Shown here: positions 55,006-64,000 of the stretch, one piece after another | How the letters are laid out: each line of letters opens with the position of its first letter | How positions within the stretch are numbered: the first letter of the stretch is position 1 | NCBI GenBank assembly: GCA_014841835.1 | Contig: JACYUQ010000003.1 | Coordinates: 372,001 to 436,000, forward strand | Direction: 5' to 3' | DNA from: Oxalobacteraceae sp. CFBP 13730 | GTDB lineage: Bacteria > Pseudomonadota > Gammaproteobacteria > Burkholderiales > Burkholderiaceae_D | Length of the DNA: 64,000 nt | Translations under genes and position numbers: made by a program | The notes under the pieces: model-generated | Seen by the model: only the letters and a program-made list of their open reading frames with translations | The model's database searches: none | Told to the model about the DNA's origin: nothing

Positions 55006-57081
55006 CTAGTAGCAGCTGTTCAGGCCCGCCTGCGGCCTGGTTTCGCCGATCCGGTTGCCGTAAATGTCATTGGTGTAGCAGGTGCGCCGGGTCTGCCGAA
55101 CGCCGTCGGCGAAGGCGGTGACGGTCATGCCACGCAACAGGAGGTTGTTCGGCTGTTCTTCCGGGCCGTAGTCGTACTCGGTCACGACGGCATCGGCGCT
55201 GCCCTTGCTGCAGTCCCCACCATCGTTCATGTTGCCGGTCAGGCATTTGCGTTCTCGGACCAGTACATGCAGCGGTGTGTCGGCGCGCTGGGGCTGGGCG
55301 CCGGCGCTGCGCAGGTAAAACGCATACTTCGGCTGGTAGTCGTAACGCGTTTCGGGCCGCACGCCGTTCTTGTCGGGGGGCAGCCGCACCAATACTGTGT
55401 GGCCGGAGTCCGCTGCGTAGCCATAGTCAGTCTGGTTACCGTTTGCATCCCTCGTCCAGAGCGGTTTATTGCAGGTCTTGCGGGTGGACACCGTGCAGGC
55501 CGCAGGATAAGCGGCGCTACTGACGACGGCGCCGTTCTCGGTGATTTCCCGAATGTTGTAGCGCTCGTCATATTTGTATTCAACCAGCACCCCGTCGGTA
55601 TTGCGCCGGACCGCTGTGAGCTTGTTGGGCAGCTGTTGCTCGAAGCTGAAGGTCTTGTCCCAGGTATCGATCTGGTAAGTGCCAAACGTGAAATTCGTCC
55701 GCACGCCCAGGATGCCATTGCCGTCGCTGCTGCCGTTGACCGAAACGCTTCCTTGACCTGCCCGCGCGCCCACCTCGTAGCCGATCGCGTCGGCGCCATT
55801 TCTGGTCGAGCCGCGCAGCCGCGCAGCCGGGCCGGACACGTAGATGGGATACATCGTGTCATCCATGCCCTGCGACTCGCTCGACGTGGCGTAGTCGTAG
55901 GTGACGCTCACGTCGCTGCTGGTGGCTGTCTGCACCTGGTACAGCCGAGGCACGTGCCATTCCGGGGCGCTGGGCGACGTCGACCGGAACGGTTTGTGTA
56001 CATAATTCGTGACTCGCCCCATCGCATCCGTGATCGAGAACGTCATGGTGCGGTCAGTCAGGTAAGCTGCGCGCGGCATGCCCGCCGGCCAGCTGTAGCT
56101 CGCGACCGGCCATCTGTACCGCAGGTCGGGGCAGGCGTCGGCTGCCGATGCGACCTGGCCATAGGGACTGAAAGCGCAATAGTCGAACGCATTGTTGACC
56201 GCGATGATGTATGCCGGGACTGCACGTGACCAGTTGGGATCGGCGGCAGCCGGTGCCCACGGCTGACTTTCCTGCGGCAAGTCATTGTCGGGCGCCGAGT
56301 GCGGCTTGGCGGCATAGACGTACGTCAGCTGGAAGCCGGTGTTGGTCTTGACCTCGGCCGGGGTATTTGCTGCGCTGCCGCCGGTAATGGTGAAACCATT
56401 GGGATACTCGATGCGCGAGATGCCATAGCCGGCGAGTTCCGAGGTGAACTTCGGCTGGAAGCAGGTTCCCTGCTTCGCGCTGAAAGGCGCATCGAAGACG
56501 ACGCGGGTACCGTCCGGACGCGTCCAGACCAGCCCTTTCCGGTCGCTCGTGTACTCCAGTAGATGGCGAGGATCGCCGTCGTAAGAGGCGAACGTATTGA
56601 AGCCATTCAGACTTGACAACTTGCCCGAGCCGCATCCCGGACTGATCGTGAAATCGTGGGCGCCGTCGAAGCTGATCGCGCGCATGACAACGACCCAGGT
56701 CGAGCTGTTCGTACTGGGTTTGTGATGAACCGCCGTGACGATCCGGCCAAAGAATTTGTCGCGTGGGCCCAGGGGGCCGTAGCCCGCTTCGTAGTTCACG
56801 AAGTCGCTGTTCGCGGTCGTGACCCAGTGCGACAGGCCAGTTTCTCCGCCAATGCTCAGGTCAATGAACCTCGGCGCGGCCGTCCCTGACATCATGTTCA
56901 CCTGGTGCCGGTTCATCACGTCGAAGGGCGGCGGCTCCAGCGGAGCCGCCGACAGCCCTGCCGTGCAGACTGCCGCAACTGCCGCGATCGATAACGTCTG
57001 GCGGTAATGGCGTACGGTTCGAGATCCCATGCGGCTCGTCCGCCCAAGTTCGGCGTCACGCCGTCCAGATTGCTTGATCAT
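55006..57081 (-). CDS. Rhs/YD-repeat protein, N-terminal segment with its own signal peptide
   Basis: 691 residues. A signal peptide (TLSIAAVAAVCTAGLSA) is followed by an amino-terminal region (DVMNRHQVNMMSGTAAPRF, LSIGGETGLSHWVTT) typical of Rhs family openings, and scattered YD-like motifs (VEYKYDERYNIREI, TRYDYQPKY). It ends at RRTCYTNDIYGNRIGETRPQ without any core or toxin. The ATG overlaps the FN3 gene stop (ATGA, 57078-57081); an alternative start at 57030 would give a normal-length signal peptide. It is followed 19 bp later by the Rhs core gene, so one Rhs protein seems divided into two genes. Confidence 0.78.
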   Translation of the reverse strand: MIKQSGRRDAELGRTSRMGSRTVRHYRQTLSIAAVAAVCTAGLSAAPLEPPPFDVMNRHQVNMMSGTAAPRFIDLSIGGETGLSHWVTTANSDFVNYEAGYGPLGPRDKFFGRIVTAVHHKPSTNSSTWVVVMRAISFDGAHDFTISPGCGSGKLSSLNGFNTFASYDGDPRHLLEYTSDRKGLVWTRPDGTRVVFDAPFSAKQGTCFQPKFTSELAGYGISRIEYPNGFTITGGSAANTPAEVKTNTGFQLTYVYAAKPHSAPDNDLPQESQPWAPAAADPNWSRAVPAYIIAVNNAFDYCAFSPYGQVASAADACPDLRYRWPVASYSWPAGMPRAAYLTDRTMTFSITDAMGRVTNYVHKPFRSTSPSAPEWHVPRLYQVQTATSSDVSVTYDYATSSESQGMDDTMYPIYVSGPAARLRGSTRNGADAIGYEVGARAGQGSVSVNGSSDGNGILGVRTNFTFGTYQIDTWDKTFSFEQQLPNKLTAVRRNTDGVLVEYKYDERYNIREITENGAVVSSAAYPAACTVSTRKTCNKPLWTRDANGNQTDYGYAADSGHTVLVRLPPDKNGVRPETRYDYQPKYAFYLRSAGAQPQRADTPLHVLVRERKCLTGNMNDGGDCSKGSADAVVTEYDYGPEEQPNNLLLRGMTVTAFADGVRQTRRTCYTNDIYGNRIGETRPQAGLNSCY

Positions 57082-59411
57082 TCGGTCACCTGTCTGCGGT
57101 TACCCGCCTTGTCGTAGTCGTACCGGGCTCTGGTCGAACCGTCTGTGCCGACCCGCCGCAGTCGTCCCAGCACGTCATAATCGAACTCCTCGGAGACCTT
57201 GACGCCAGCCTGGATTTCTCCCGCGATAACCGGCGCCGACAAGGCATACGCGGAACATCCGGTGCTGTTGCATCCGCTTACGCCGTAGACGTACGATGTG
57301 CCCTTGGTGACCCCGGCGTCGGCATAGGGCGCGGTCGCCGCAGCGGCGATCTGGCTGCCGTTCCGGTTGAGTTTGAAGCTGCTGGCGTTGTCGGTGCTCG
57401 GCCAACTGACGTAAATGGCATCGGCGCGCGCGGTTGCCGTGGCTGGCGCCGGCGCAGCGGGAATATGCGGTATGCGGATGGTTGCCGACGACGTCCATCC
57501 CGCCGAACAGCCTGTGCTATTGCAGGCCTGTACCTGATACATGAGCTCGGTATCGACCGGCACATTGGTATCGTCTACGCCGGTGCCGGCCGTATCAGGG
57601 AATGCCACGGCGCTCGCGCCGCCGGCACGCCGCATGCGGTACAGGGTGGCGTTGGCACTCGCCGCCCACGCCACTTTCACCGTCAAGCCACTTTGCGTGA
57701 CGGTGATGAACGCTGGCGCTCCCGGCAGCGCCAGCGTCACCGTTGCCGATGCGCCGCTCGAGCTGGCGGAGCACCCGGCGCTGTTACAGGCACGGACCTG
57801 GTAGATGTAGGTCGTCCCCGGCGTGACGGCAGGATCGACGTACCTGGTGCCGGTGCGACCGGTAACGGTCGTCACCGCGCCACCCGCCGTCCTCTGGATC
57901 GTGTACGACGTGGCGCCGCTCACGGCCACCCAGTCGACCACGATCGATGCCCCGCTGGCCGTTGCCCTCACGCCCGTGGGTACTGCCGGGACAGGTGGGG
58001 AGATCGTGACGGCATTACTGGTCGTCGCTGCAGAACAACCGCTGCCGTTGCAGGCACTGACCTGATACGTATAGGTATTTCCCACCTGGACAGTCAGATC
58101 GGCGATCTCGGTGCCGGTCGACGTCTGGCCGTTCTGGCCGTAGACGCGCTGTATCCGATAGGACGTCGCGCCACTGACCGCTGTCCAGGAAATGATCGCG
58201 TAGCCGCTGAGCGAAGTCGCCTGAACGATTGCGGGGGCGCCCGGAATGGCGGCCGCCGCCGTCGCCGAGGCGCCGCTCGAGATGGCCGAACATCCGCCGC
58301 TGTTGCAGGCCTTGACGTTGTAGGTGTATCTGGCGCCAGGCGTCACGTTCGGATCGACATAACCGGTGCCGGCGATCCCGCTGATGTTGGTGACCACGCC
58401 ACTAACCGTTCTCTGAATCGTGTACGACGTCGCGCCGCTCACGGCGTTCCAGCCGACCACGATCACCGCCCCACTTGCCGTTGCCGTCAAGCCAGTGGGC
58501 ATCGCCGGCGGCGGCGCGGCGATCGTCACGGCGTTGCTGGTCGTCGCGGCAGAACAACCGCTGCCGTTGCAAGCACTGACCTGAAAGGTATAGGTATTTC
58601 CTATCTGAACAGTGAGATCCGCGATCTCGGTGCCGGTCGACGTCATCGGGCCGTTCTGGCCGTAGACGCGTTGTATCTGATAGGACGTCGCGCCACTGAC
58701 CGCTGTCCAGGAAATGATCGCGTAGCCGCTGAGCGAAGTCGCCTGAACGCTTGCGGGGGCAGCGGGAATCGGCACCGGGGGCACCGGGGTCGACGCCGTT
58801 GCACCGGCCGATATTGCCGAGCAGCCCCCGCCGTTACACGCTTTCACGTTATATGTGTAGGTCGTGCCGGGTGCTACCGCCGTGTCGGTATAACTGGTGC
58901 CGGCGATTCCGGAAATTTCCGACACGGCGCCGCCGACGGTTTTGCGCAGAGTGTACGACGTGGCGCCGCTGACGGCATTCCATGCAATCGCGATCTGGCT
59001 TGCGCTTGCCGCAGCGGTTACCCCCATCGGCATGTTGGGCGCGCCGACGCCGATCGTCAGCGGTGCAGCATTGGCAGGCGCCGAGCATCCGCTGGCGTCG
59101 CAAGCGCTCACCTGGTAGGTATAGGTGGAACCGAACATCACCGCGATATCGGCGATTTCGGTCCCGCTCGTCGTGAGTGGTTGATCCCTGCTGTAGAGTT
59201 TCTGGATCCTGTATGAGGTGGCACCGCTGACAGCTGTCCACGAGACATATGCGTAGGTACTTATTTGAATGGCCTCAACCCGTGCCGGTGAGGCAGGTGC
59301 GGCCTGCGCTACTGCGCTGGCAAACAAGAACGTGCACAAGTTCAGGAACAAATAAACGGCACGCAGGTGCGCGCGAAAAGATGACTTCACAATCAAATCC
59401 TGGGTAATCAT
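57078..59411 (-). CDS. Secreted protein with eight FN3-like domains and a C-terminal YD stub
   Basis: 777 residues. A signal peptide (VYLFLNLCTFLFASAVAQA) is followed by eight fibronectin type III-like repeats of about 85 residues. Most carry WTAVSGATSY (or a variant) in the core strand, and all end in a C-x4-5-C pair near GCSA that could form a disulfide. The last 47 residues (EEFDYDVLGRLRRVG, RARYDYDKAGNRRQV) are two YD repeats, cut short. The next gene begins in an ATGA overlap. It is likely a cell-surface adhesive stalk for the toxin complex. Repeat pairs are nearly identical in DNA. Confidence 0.85.
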   Translation of the reverse strand: MITQDLIVKSSFRAHLRAVYLFLNLCTFLFASAVAQAAPASPARVEAIQISTYAYVSWTAVSGATSYRIQKLYSRDQPLTTSGTEIADIAVMFGSTYTYQVSACDASGCSAPANAAPLTIGVGAPNMPMGVTAAASASQIAIAWNAVSGATSYTLRKTVGGAVSEISGIAGTSYTDTAVAPGTTYTYNVKACNGGGCSAISAGATASTPVPPVPIPAAPASVQATSLSGYAIISWTAVSGATSYQIQRVYGQNGPMTSTGTEIADLTVQIGNTYTFQVSACNGSGCSAATTSNAVTIAAPPPAMPTGLTATASGAVIVVGWNAVSGATSYTIQRTVSGVVTNISGIAGTGYVDPNVTPGARYTYNVKACNSGGCSAISSGASATAAAAIPGAPAIVQATSLSGYAIISWTAVSGATSYRIQRVYGQNGQTSTGTEIADLTVQVGNTYTYQVSACNGSGCSAATTSNAVTISPPVPAVPTGVRATASGASIVVDWVAVSGATSYTIQRTAGGAVTTVTGRTGTRYVDPAVTPGTTYIYQVRACNSAGCSASSSGASATVTLALPGAPAFITVTQSGLTVKVAWAASANATLYRMRRAGGASAVAFPDTAGTGVDDTNVPVDTELMYQVQACNSTGCSAGWTSSATIRIPHIPAAPAPATATARADAIYVSWPSTDNASSFKLNRNGSQIAAAATAPYADAGVTKGTSYVYGVSGCNSTGCSAYALSAPVIAGEIQAGVKVSEEFDYDVLGRLRRVGTDGSTRARYDYDKAGNRRQVTE
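58159..58227. repeat. FN3 gene internal duplication, copy A
   Basis: 69 bp identical to 58681-58749, exactly 522 bp (174 codons, two FN3 domains) away. Recent duplication of a two-domain block is implied. Confidence 0.85.
58681..58749. repeat. FN3 gene internal duplication, copy B
   Basis: The second copy of the 69-bp identical block; surrounding sequence is also highly similar between the two-domain units. Confidence 0.85.
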
Positions 59412-60016
59412 TCGAAAATGGTTGATACAGCAAGAACAGCCAGAACAAGCATGGCGATAAAGCTGCCATTCGAAGCCACCATCAGAAAAAAACGGTCAAG
59501 ACCAGAAACCTCAATTGACTTACTGCGAAAGCTACGCCAGATAATTTCGGCAATAGATTTTTATCGAAGCCGCAACAGGATTTAGCCAGTACCCCTGACA
59601 AGCAATTAATATAGTTCGAGAATATCGGGAAATTTTCCTAAGTTCAATAATAATATGGGGCAAATTAAATATTACCCATCATGACTGGCGCCACTATTCA
59701 ATACGGATAGGATTTCTATAAATAACACTAAGGTGACGCCGACAATGCCGCAAAGAAAATCGGCGTTACTACCCTGTACATATTGGATTGGGGCGACTAT
59801 TTACATGCCCGGCGCAAGCTCTGCTGGCACTTGATGCGCTGAAAAAAGCGGACATGAGCGCACCGCGCCACCGCACCTCCCAGTGGACCACCACAGAAAA
59901 GCGTCATGCCCATGCACATTGACATGCCAAGTGGGAGATGCAATACTTCCCTCGATGTTAGCGTTATCATGTGCACGCTAACCATCGGGAACAACAACTA
60001 AAATCCGGAGACAGCA
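59412..60016. promoter_or_regulatory. 605-bp AT-rich divergent intergenic region
   Basis: It lies between the FN3 gene (minus) and the sugar symporter gene (plus). It is distinctly lower in GC than the flanks, especially 59530-59760 (runs such as aataataatatgg), suggesting foreign origin or strong promoters. No convincing gene was found. The last 60 bases hold an operator-like inverted repeat for the symporter operon. Confidence 0.55.
59955..59985 (+). promoter_or_regulatory. LacI-type operator-like inverted repeat before the sugar operon
   Basis: Arms gttagcg (59957-59963) and cgctaac (59976-59982) are perfect complements, flanked by further partial symmetry. The gttagcg half-site is typical of LacI/GalR-family operators for sugar genes. 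It lies about 35 bp upstream of the symporter start. No regulator gene is in view. Confidence 0.5.
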
Positions 60017-61393
60017 ATGTTCAAGCGCGGGCCAGAGACACCTGCAGCGACGGGCGGCAACCTCGGCTGGCGAGAAAAGATCAGCTATGGCGTGGCCGAC
60101 ATGGGCTTCAATTTTTATTGGGCCAATATCGCCACCTTCCTGCTCATCTTTTATACCGACACCTTCGGTATCTCGGCGGCGCAAGCGGCCACCCTGCTCG
60201 CCTCGATCAAGCTGATCAACGCCTTCACCGACCCCGTGATCGGCGCCTTTGCCGACCGCACCAATACCCGCTTCGGCAAGTTCCGTCCCTACCTGATCTG
60301 GATGTCGATCCCCCTTGGCGCGGCGGCCGTGCTCACCTACACCACGCCCGACCTGGACGCCAACGGCAAGCTGCTGTGGGCCTACGGCAGTTATCTGGCG
60401 ATGATGGTCTGCTACACCTGCGTGAACATTCCCTACAACGCGCTCTCCGGCGTGATCTCGAACGACCCGCAGGAACGCTCGACGATCAACGGCCTGCGCT
60501 TCATCTTCGCCTTCGCCGGCAGCACGCTCGTCACAGCCGCCACACCGGCGATGGTGGCGTGGCTCGGCGCCGGCGACGACGTGCGCGGCTGGCAGCTGAC
60601 GATGCTCGCGTGGAGCGTGGCGGCATCGGTCATGTTCCTGATTACCTTTCTCAATACCCGCGAGCGCGTGCTGCCCCCGCCCGGCCAGAAGAGCGACGTC
60701 TGGCGCGACATCCGCGACCTGGCGTCCAACCGGCCCTGGGTCGTGCTGTTCGTGCTGGCCCTGGTGATCATGGTGACGATCACGCTGCGCACCACGACCT
60801 CGGCCTACTACTTCAAGTACGTCGTTGGCCGCCCCGAGCTGATGGCCACCTTCGTGCCGACCTATATGGTGTTTGCCGCCGTCGGCGCAGCCTGCACGCC
60901 GCTGCTCACGCGCTTCATCGACAAGAAGCTGTTGATGATCCTGTTGATGAGCTGCACCGCCGTATTGTCATCGCTGTTCTTCCTGATCCCGGCCGACCGG
61001 ATCGACCTGATGTTCGTGCTGCAGGCGGGCCTGGGCCTGGTGCTCGGGCCCAAGTCGCCGCTGGCGTTCTCGATGTATGCCGACACCGCCGACTACAACG
61101 AGTGGCGCACCGGCCGGCGCGCCACCGCGATGACGTTCGCCGCCGCGACCTTCTCGCAAAAGCTCGGCACCGCGGTGGCGGTCAGCGTCATCGGCGCCGT
61201 CTTCACCTGGCTCGGCTACGTGCCCAACGCGGCGCAGAGCATCGGCTCGCAGGCCGGCATCGTCTGGCTGATGTCGTTCGTGCCGGCCGCCTTTGCGCTG
61301 GTGGCCGTGCTGGTGATGTGCTTGTATAACCTCGACGCCAAGGCCCTGGCGCGCATGGGCGCCGAACTGGCCGCGCGCAAGGCGGCGCCATGA
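60017..61393 (+). CDS. GPH-family (MelB-like) sugar:cation symporter
   Basis: 458 residues with about twelve membrane helices. The amino-terminal half contains [25 protein letters not shown], the [24 protein letters not shown] loop typical of glycoside-pentoside-hexuronide:cation symporters, and NIPYNALSG. It imports a glycoside with Na+ or H+. The stop overlaps the start of the GH94 gene (ATGA, 61390-61393), so the transported sugar is probably its substrate. Confidence 0.92.
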   Translation: MFKRGPETPAATGGNLGWREKISYGVADMGFNFYWANIATFLLIFYTDTFGISAAQAATLLASIKLINAFTDPVIGAFADRTNTRFGKFRPYLIWMSIPLGAAAVLTYTTPDLDANGKLLWAYGSYLAMMVCYTCVNIPYNALSGVISNDPQERSTINGLRFIFAFAGSTLVTAATPAMVAWLGAGDDVRGWQLTMLAWSVAASVMFLITFLNTRERVLPPPGQKSDVWRDIRDLASNRPWVVLFVLALVIMVTITLRTTTSAYYFKYVVGRPELMATFVPTYMVFAAVGAACTPLLTRFIDKKLLMILLMSCTAVLSSLFFLIPADRIDLMFVLQAGLGLVLGPKSPLAFSMYADTADYNEWRTGRRATAMTFAAATFSQKLGTAVAVSVIGAVFTWLGYVPNAAQSIGSQAGIVWLMSFVPAAFALVAVLVMCLYNLDAKALARMGAELAARKAAP

Positions 61394-63759
61394 TTCCAAC
61401 GGAGATTGCCCCGATGCTGTACCCGCAAGACGACCGCTATGTGCTCACCAGCCCGACCGCCATGCCGCAGGCGGGCGGCTTCCTGTGGAACCGCAGGATG
61501 ATGATCCAGACGACCTGCCGCGGCTACGCCACCGCGCAGTTCATGCAGCCCGAACCCGGCAAGTACTCGCACGGCCCGAACATGGAAGCAAAATCGTTCA
61601 TGCAGCCGGAGCAGAATTACTACGCCCACCATCCGGGCCGCTTCGTGTACGTGAAGGACGAAGACACGGGCGAGCTGTTCTCGGCGCCGTACGAACCGGT
61701 GCGTGGTGGGCTTGACCATTTTGCGTTCTCGGTCGGGCGCACCGACCTGCAATGGACAATTGAAAAGCTCGGCATCCGCATCGACCTGACGCTCGCGCTG
61801 CCGGTCGACGACGTGGCCGAACTGTGGACCGTGGCCGTCACCAATCTGACCGAACGCGCGCGCCGCATCAGCATCTACCCGTACTTCACGGTCGGCTACA
61901 TGTCGTGGATGAACCAGTCGTCCGAATACCGGCATGACCTGGGCGGCATCGTCGCAACATGCATCACGCCGTACCAGAAGCTGGATGACTTCTTCAAGAA
62001 CCGCCTGCTGAAAGACCGTACCGTGCTGCTGTGCGAGCACGCGCCCGACGCCTGGGAAACCGGGCAAAAGGTGTTCGAAGGTGAAGGCGGCCTGCATGCG
62101 CCATCGACGCTGGCGCCCGCGCTGCTGCCCTGCGGCGACGCGCGCTACGAAACGCCCGCCGCCGTCGTCCAGTACCGCCTGGCCCTGGCGCCGGGCGAAG
62201 CCGCCACCCGCCGCCTGCTGTTCGGCCCTGCGTTCGACGATGCCGAGATCACCCTGCTGCGCCAGCGCTACCTGAGCGAGGAAGGCTTTGCCGCTGCCGC
62301 GCGCGACTACGCTGCCTACATCGCCGAGGGCGACGGCGTGCTGCAGATCGCCACGCCCGATTCTGAGCTGAATAATTTCGTCAACACTTGGCTGGCGCGC
62401 CAGGTCTATTACCACGGCGACGTCAATCGCCTCAGCACCGACCCGCAGACCCGCAACTACCTGCAAGACAATATGGGCATGGTGTTCGTCAAGCCGGCCG
62501 CTGCCCGCGCTGCCTTTTTACACGCGCTGAGCCAGCAAGAAGCCAATGGCGCCATGCCGGACGGGATCCTGCTGTTCGAAGGCGCCGAACTCAAATATAT
62601 CAACCAGATTCCGCACACCGACCACTGCGTCTGGCTGCCCGTGTGCCTGCAAGCCTATCTCGACGAAACAGGCGACGCGGCCATCCTCGACGTGCCGGTC
62701 ACGGCGCACGGTGGCGACGTCAAATCCGCGTTCGAGCGCATCTGCCTGGCGATGGACTGGCTCTTGCTGCGGCGCGATGCGCGGGGCCTCTCCTACATCG
62801 AACAGGGCGATTGGTGCGATCCGATGAACATGGTCGGCTACAAGGGCCGCGGCGTCTCGGGCTGGCTCACGGTGGCCGCCGCGTACGCGCTGAACCTGTG
62901 GGCCGATGTCTGCGCCGCGCGCGGCGACGACGCGATGCAGGCGCGCTACCGCGACGGCGCAGCAGCCATGAACGCCTCTGCCAACGCGCACCTGTGGGAT
63001 GGCAGCTGGTTCGCGCGCGGTATCACCGACGACGACGTCAAGTTCGGCGTGGCAGCCGATACCGAAGGCCGCATCTACCTGAACCCGCAAAGCTGGGCAT
63101 TTTTGTCGGGCGCCGCCAACGACGCGCAGCGCGCGCAGATGCTGCCCGAGATCGACGCGCAACTGAAGACACCCTACGGCGTGCAGATGTTCGCCCCGCC
63201 CTATAGCGCCATGCGCGAAGACATCGGCCGCGTCACGCAAAAACATCCCGGCTCCGCCGAGAATGGCGCGGTCTACAACCACGCCGCCGTGTTCTACATC
63301 TTCAGCCTGTACACGATCGGCGAGACCGACCGCGCCTTCGACGCGCTGCGCAAGATGATTCCCGGTCCGGACCTGGCCGACTACCTGCAGCGTGGCCAGC
63401 TGCCGGTGTTCATCCCCAACTACTACCGGGGCGCGTACCACGAGTACCCGCGCACGGCCGGGCGCTCGAGCCAGTTGTTCAACACGGGCACCGTGGCCTG
63501 GGTCTATCGCTGCCTGATCGAAGGCCTGTGTGGCCTGAAGGGTGATGCGGACGGCTTGACGGTCAATCCGCAACTGCCATCCGGCTGGCCCGGCATGACG
63601 GTCACGCGGCGCTTCCGTGGCGCGACGTTCGAGGTGGCCATCCGGCGCGGCGCAGTCGGGCGCGTGACGGTGACGTGCGACGGCGTCGAACTGGCTGCGG
63701 CCCGCATCGACAACATCGACGCGGGCCGCACGTATCGCTTGCAGGTGCTGGTGCCCTAG
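61390..63759 (+). CDS. GH94 glycoside phosphorylase, probably cellobionate phosphorylase
   Basis: 789 residues, single GH94 module without an NdvB-type membrane part. Features include [23 protein letters not shown], with the family's general-acid Asp in the DWCD region, [21 protein letters not shown], and [35 protein letters not shown]. The length is close to that of characterised 4-O-beta-glucosyl-gluconate (cellobionic acid) phosphorylases. It would split the imported sugar with phosphate to give glucose 1-phosphate. Cellobiose or another beta-glucoside is an alternative substrate. Confidence 0.82.
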   Translation: MIPTEIAPMLYPQDDRYVLTSPTAMPQAGGFLWNRRMMIQTTCRGYATAQFMQPEPGKYSHGPNMEAKSFMQPEQNYYAHHPGRFVYVKDEDTGELFSAPYEPVRGGLDHFAFSVGRTDLQWTIEKLGIRIDLTLALPVDDVAELWTVAVTNLTERARRISIYPYFTVGYMSWMNQSSEYRHDLGGIVATCITPYQKLDDFFKNRLLKDRTVLLCEHAPDAWETGQKVFEGEGGLHAPSTLAPALLPCGDARYETPAAVVQYRLALAPGEAATRRLLFGPAFDDAEITLLRQRYLSEEGFAAAARDYAAYIAEGDGVLQIATPDSELNNFVNTWLARQVYYHGDVNRLSTDPQTRNYLQDNMGMVFVKPAAARAAFLHALSQQEANGAMPDGILLFEGAELKYINQIPHTDHCVWLPVCLQAYLDETGDAAILDVPVTAHGGDVKSAFERICLAMDWLLLRRDARGLSYIEQGDWCDPMNMVGYKGRGVSGWLTVAAAYALNLWADVCAARGDDAMQARYRDGAAAMNASANAHLWDGSWFARGITDDDVKFGVAADTEGRIYLNPQSWAFLSGAANDAQRAQMLPEIDAQLKTPYGVQMFAPPYSAMREDIGRVTQKHPGSAENGAVYNHAAVFYIFSLYTIGETDRAFDALRKMIPGPDLADYLQRGQLPVFIPNYYRGAYHEYPRTAGRSSQLFNTGTVAWVYRCLIEGLCGLKGDADGLTVNPQLPSGWPGMTVTRRFRGATFEVAIRRGAVGRVTVTCDGVELAAARIDNIDAGRTYRLQVLVP

Positions 63760-63760
63760 A

Positions 63761-64000
63761 TCACTGCATCGTGTAGGTCTGCTGCGTCGTATCGACAGCA
63801 GCGTTGCGCGCCGTGTCCCAGTACGTGAAGGTGTAGCGCACCACGTTGCCGATCGCCAGGCCGCCGGCCGTGAACGTGTTCACGCCATTGGCCAGTTGCA
63901 TACGCACGTTCTGCTGCGGTCCGTTGTTGACCGTGTAGTGCACGTCGGCCCAGCTGCCAGTAGTGGTGCGGAACTGCAGCATCGTCGACGACGTCTGGCT
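63761..64000 (-). CDS. Carboxy-terminal end of a secreted glycan-binding protein (CBM56-like), partial
   Basis: The visible carboxy-terminal 79 codons include TTGSWADVHYTVNNGPQQNV, NTFTAGGLAIGNVVRYTFTYWD and QQTYTM, resembling a beta-1,3-glucan-binding CBM56 module found at the ends of bacterial glucanases. The frame stays open to the window edge (QTSST), so the rest of the gene lies beyond 64000. It converges with the GH94 gene and may belong to a shared beta-glucan use region. Confidence 0.6.
   Translation of the reverse strand, partial: SQTSSTMLQFRTTTGSWADVHYTVNNGPQQNVRMQLANGVNTFTAGGLAIGNVVRYTFTYWDTARNAAVDTTQQTYTMQ

Noticed and set aside
52455..59411. Type VI secretion Rhs effector locus
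   Set aside because: No PAAR, VgrG or Eag-like chaperone gene is visible, and all three proteins have Sec signal peptides.

Overview
The window is high-GC chromosomal DNA from a Betaproteobacterium, most likely Oxalobacteraceae (Massilia, Duganella or Janthinobacterium type). This is inferred from gene content and order: pyrG-kdsA-eno-ftsB, dapA-bamC, a PHB-esterase, a cyanophycin synthetase pair, and an exosortase-type sugar transferase. Housekeeping genes dominate, with accessory islands at about 7.7-13.4 kb, 48.7-59.4 kb and 60-64 kb. I saw no tRNA, rRNA or CRISPR array.

Layout. 1-4.9 kb (minus): a hybrid histidine kinase with three receiver domains, CheR and a receiver-less CheB, translationally coupled. 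5.1-7.6 kb: a UvrA2-like ABC ATPase, with a complete IS1595-family element upstream (8-bp target duplication). 8.8-13.4 kb: a PhyH-type dioxygenase and three glycosyltransferases, one resembling the PEP-CTERM/exosortase-associated family. 14.1-22 kb: a cyanophycin locus, with DUF1854 and an unusual ABC exporter divergent from two cyanophycin synthetase genes. 22-23.2 kb: a MaoC-like gene and a cluster of REP-like repeats.

23.2-46.6 kb is the core: mutS, slyD, roxA, a small lipoprotein, bamC, dapA, a site-2 protease, a Sua5/YciO protein, htpX, an esterase with a CopG-type regulator, an RNase AM-type PHP phosphatase, a gamma carbonic anhydrase, hslO, dps, ftsB, eno, kdsA and pyrG. 46.9-48.7 kb: a methyl-accepting chemotaxis protein ending in a CheR-docking type pentapeptide.

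The most interesting region is 49.1-59.4 kb (minus strand). It is a secreted Rhs/YD-repeat polymorphic toxin locus split over three consecutive genes: eight FN3 domains plus a YD stub, an Rhs amino-terminal part, and an Rhs core with a C-terminal toxin. Each part has its own Sec signal peptide. Downstream is a stack of a candidate immunity gene, an orphan toxin tip, a frameshifted candidate immunity gene, a decayed IS3-family element, a second broken toxin tip and its presumed immunity gene. This looks like a record of successive toxin-tip replacement.

The right edge (60-64 kb) carries a GPH-family sugar symporter translationally coupled to a GH94 phosphorylase, probably for cellobionate or another beta-glucoside, behind a LacI-type operator-like inverted repeat. 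A convergent partial gene ends in what looks like a glucan-binding module.
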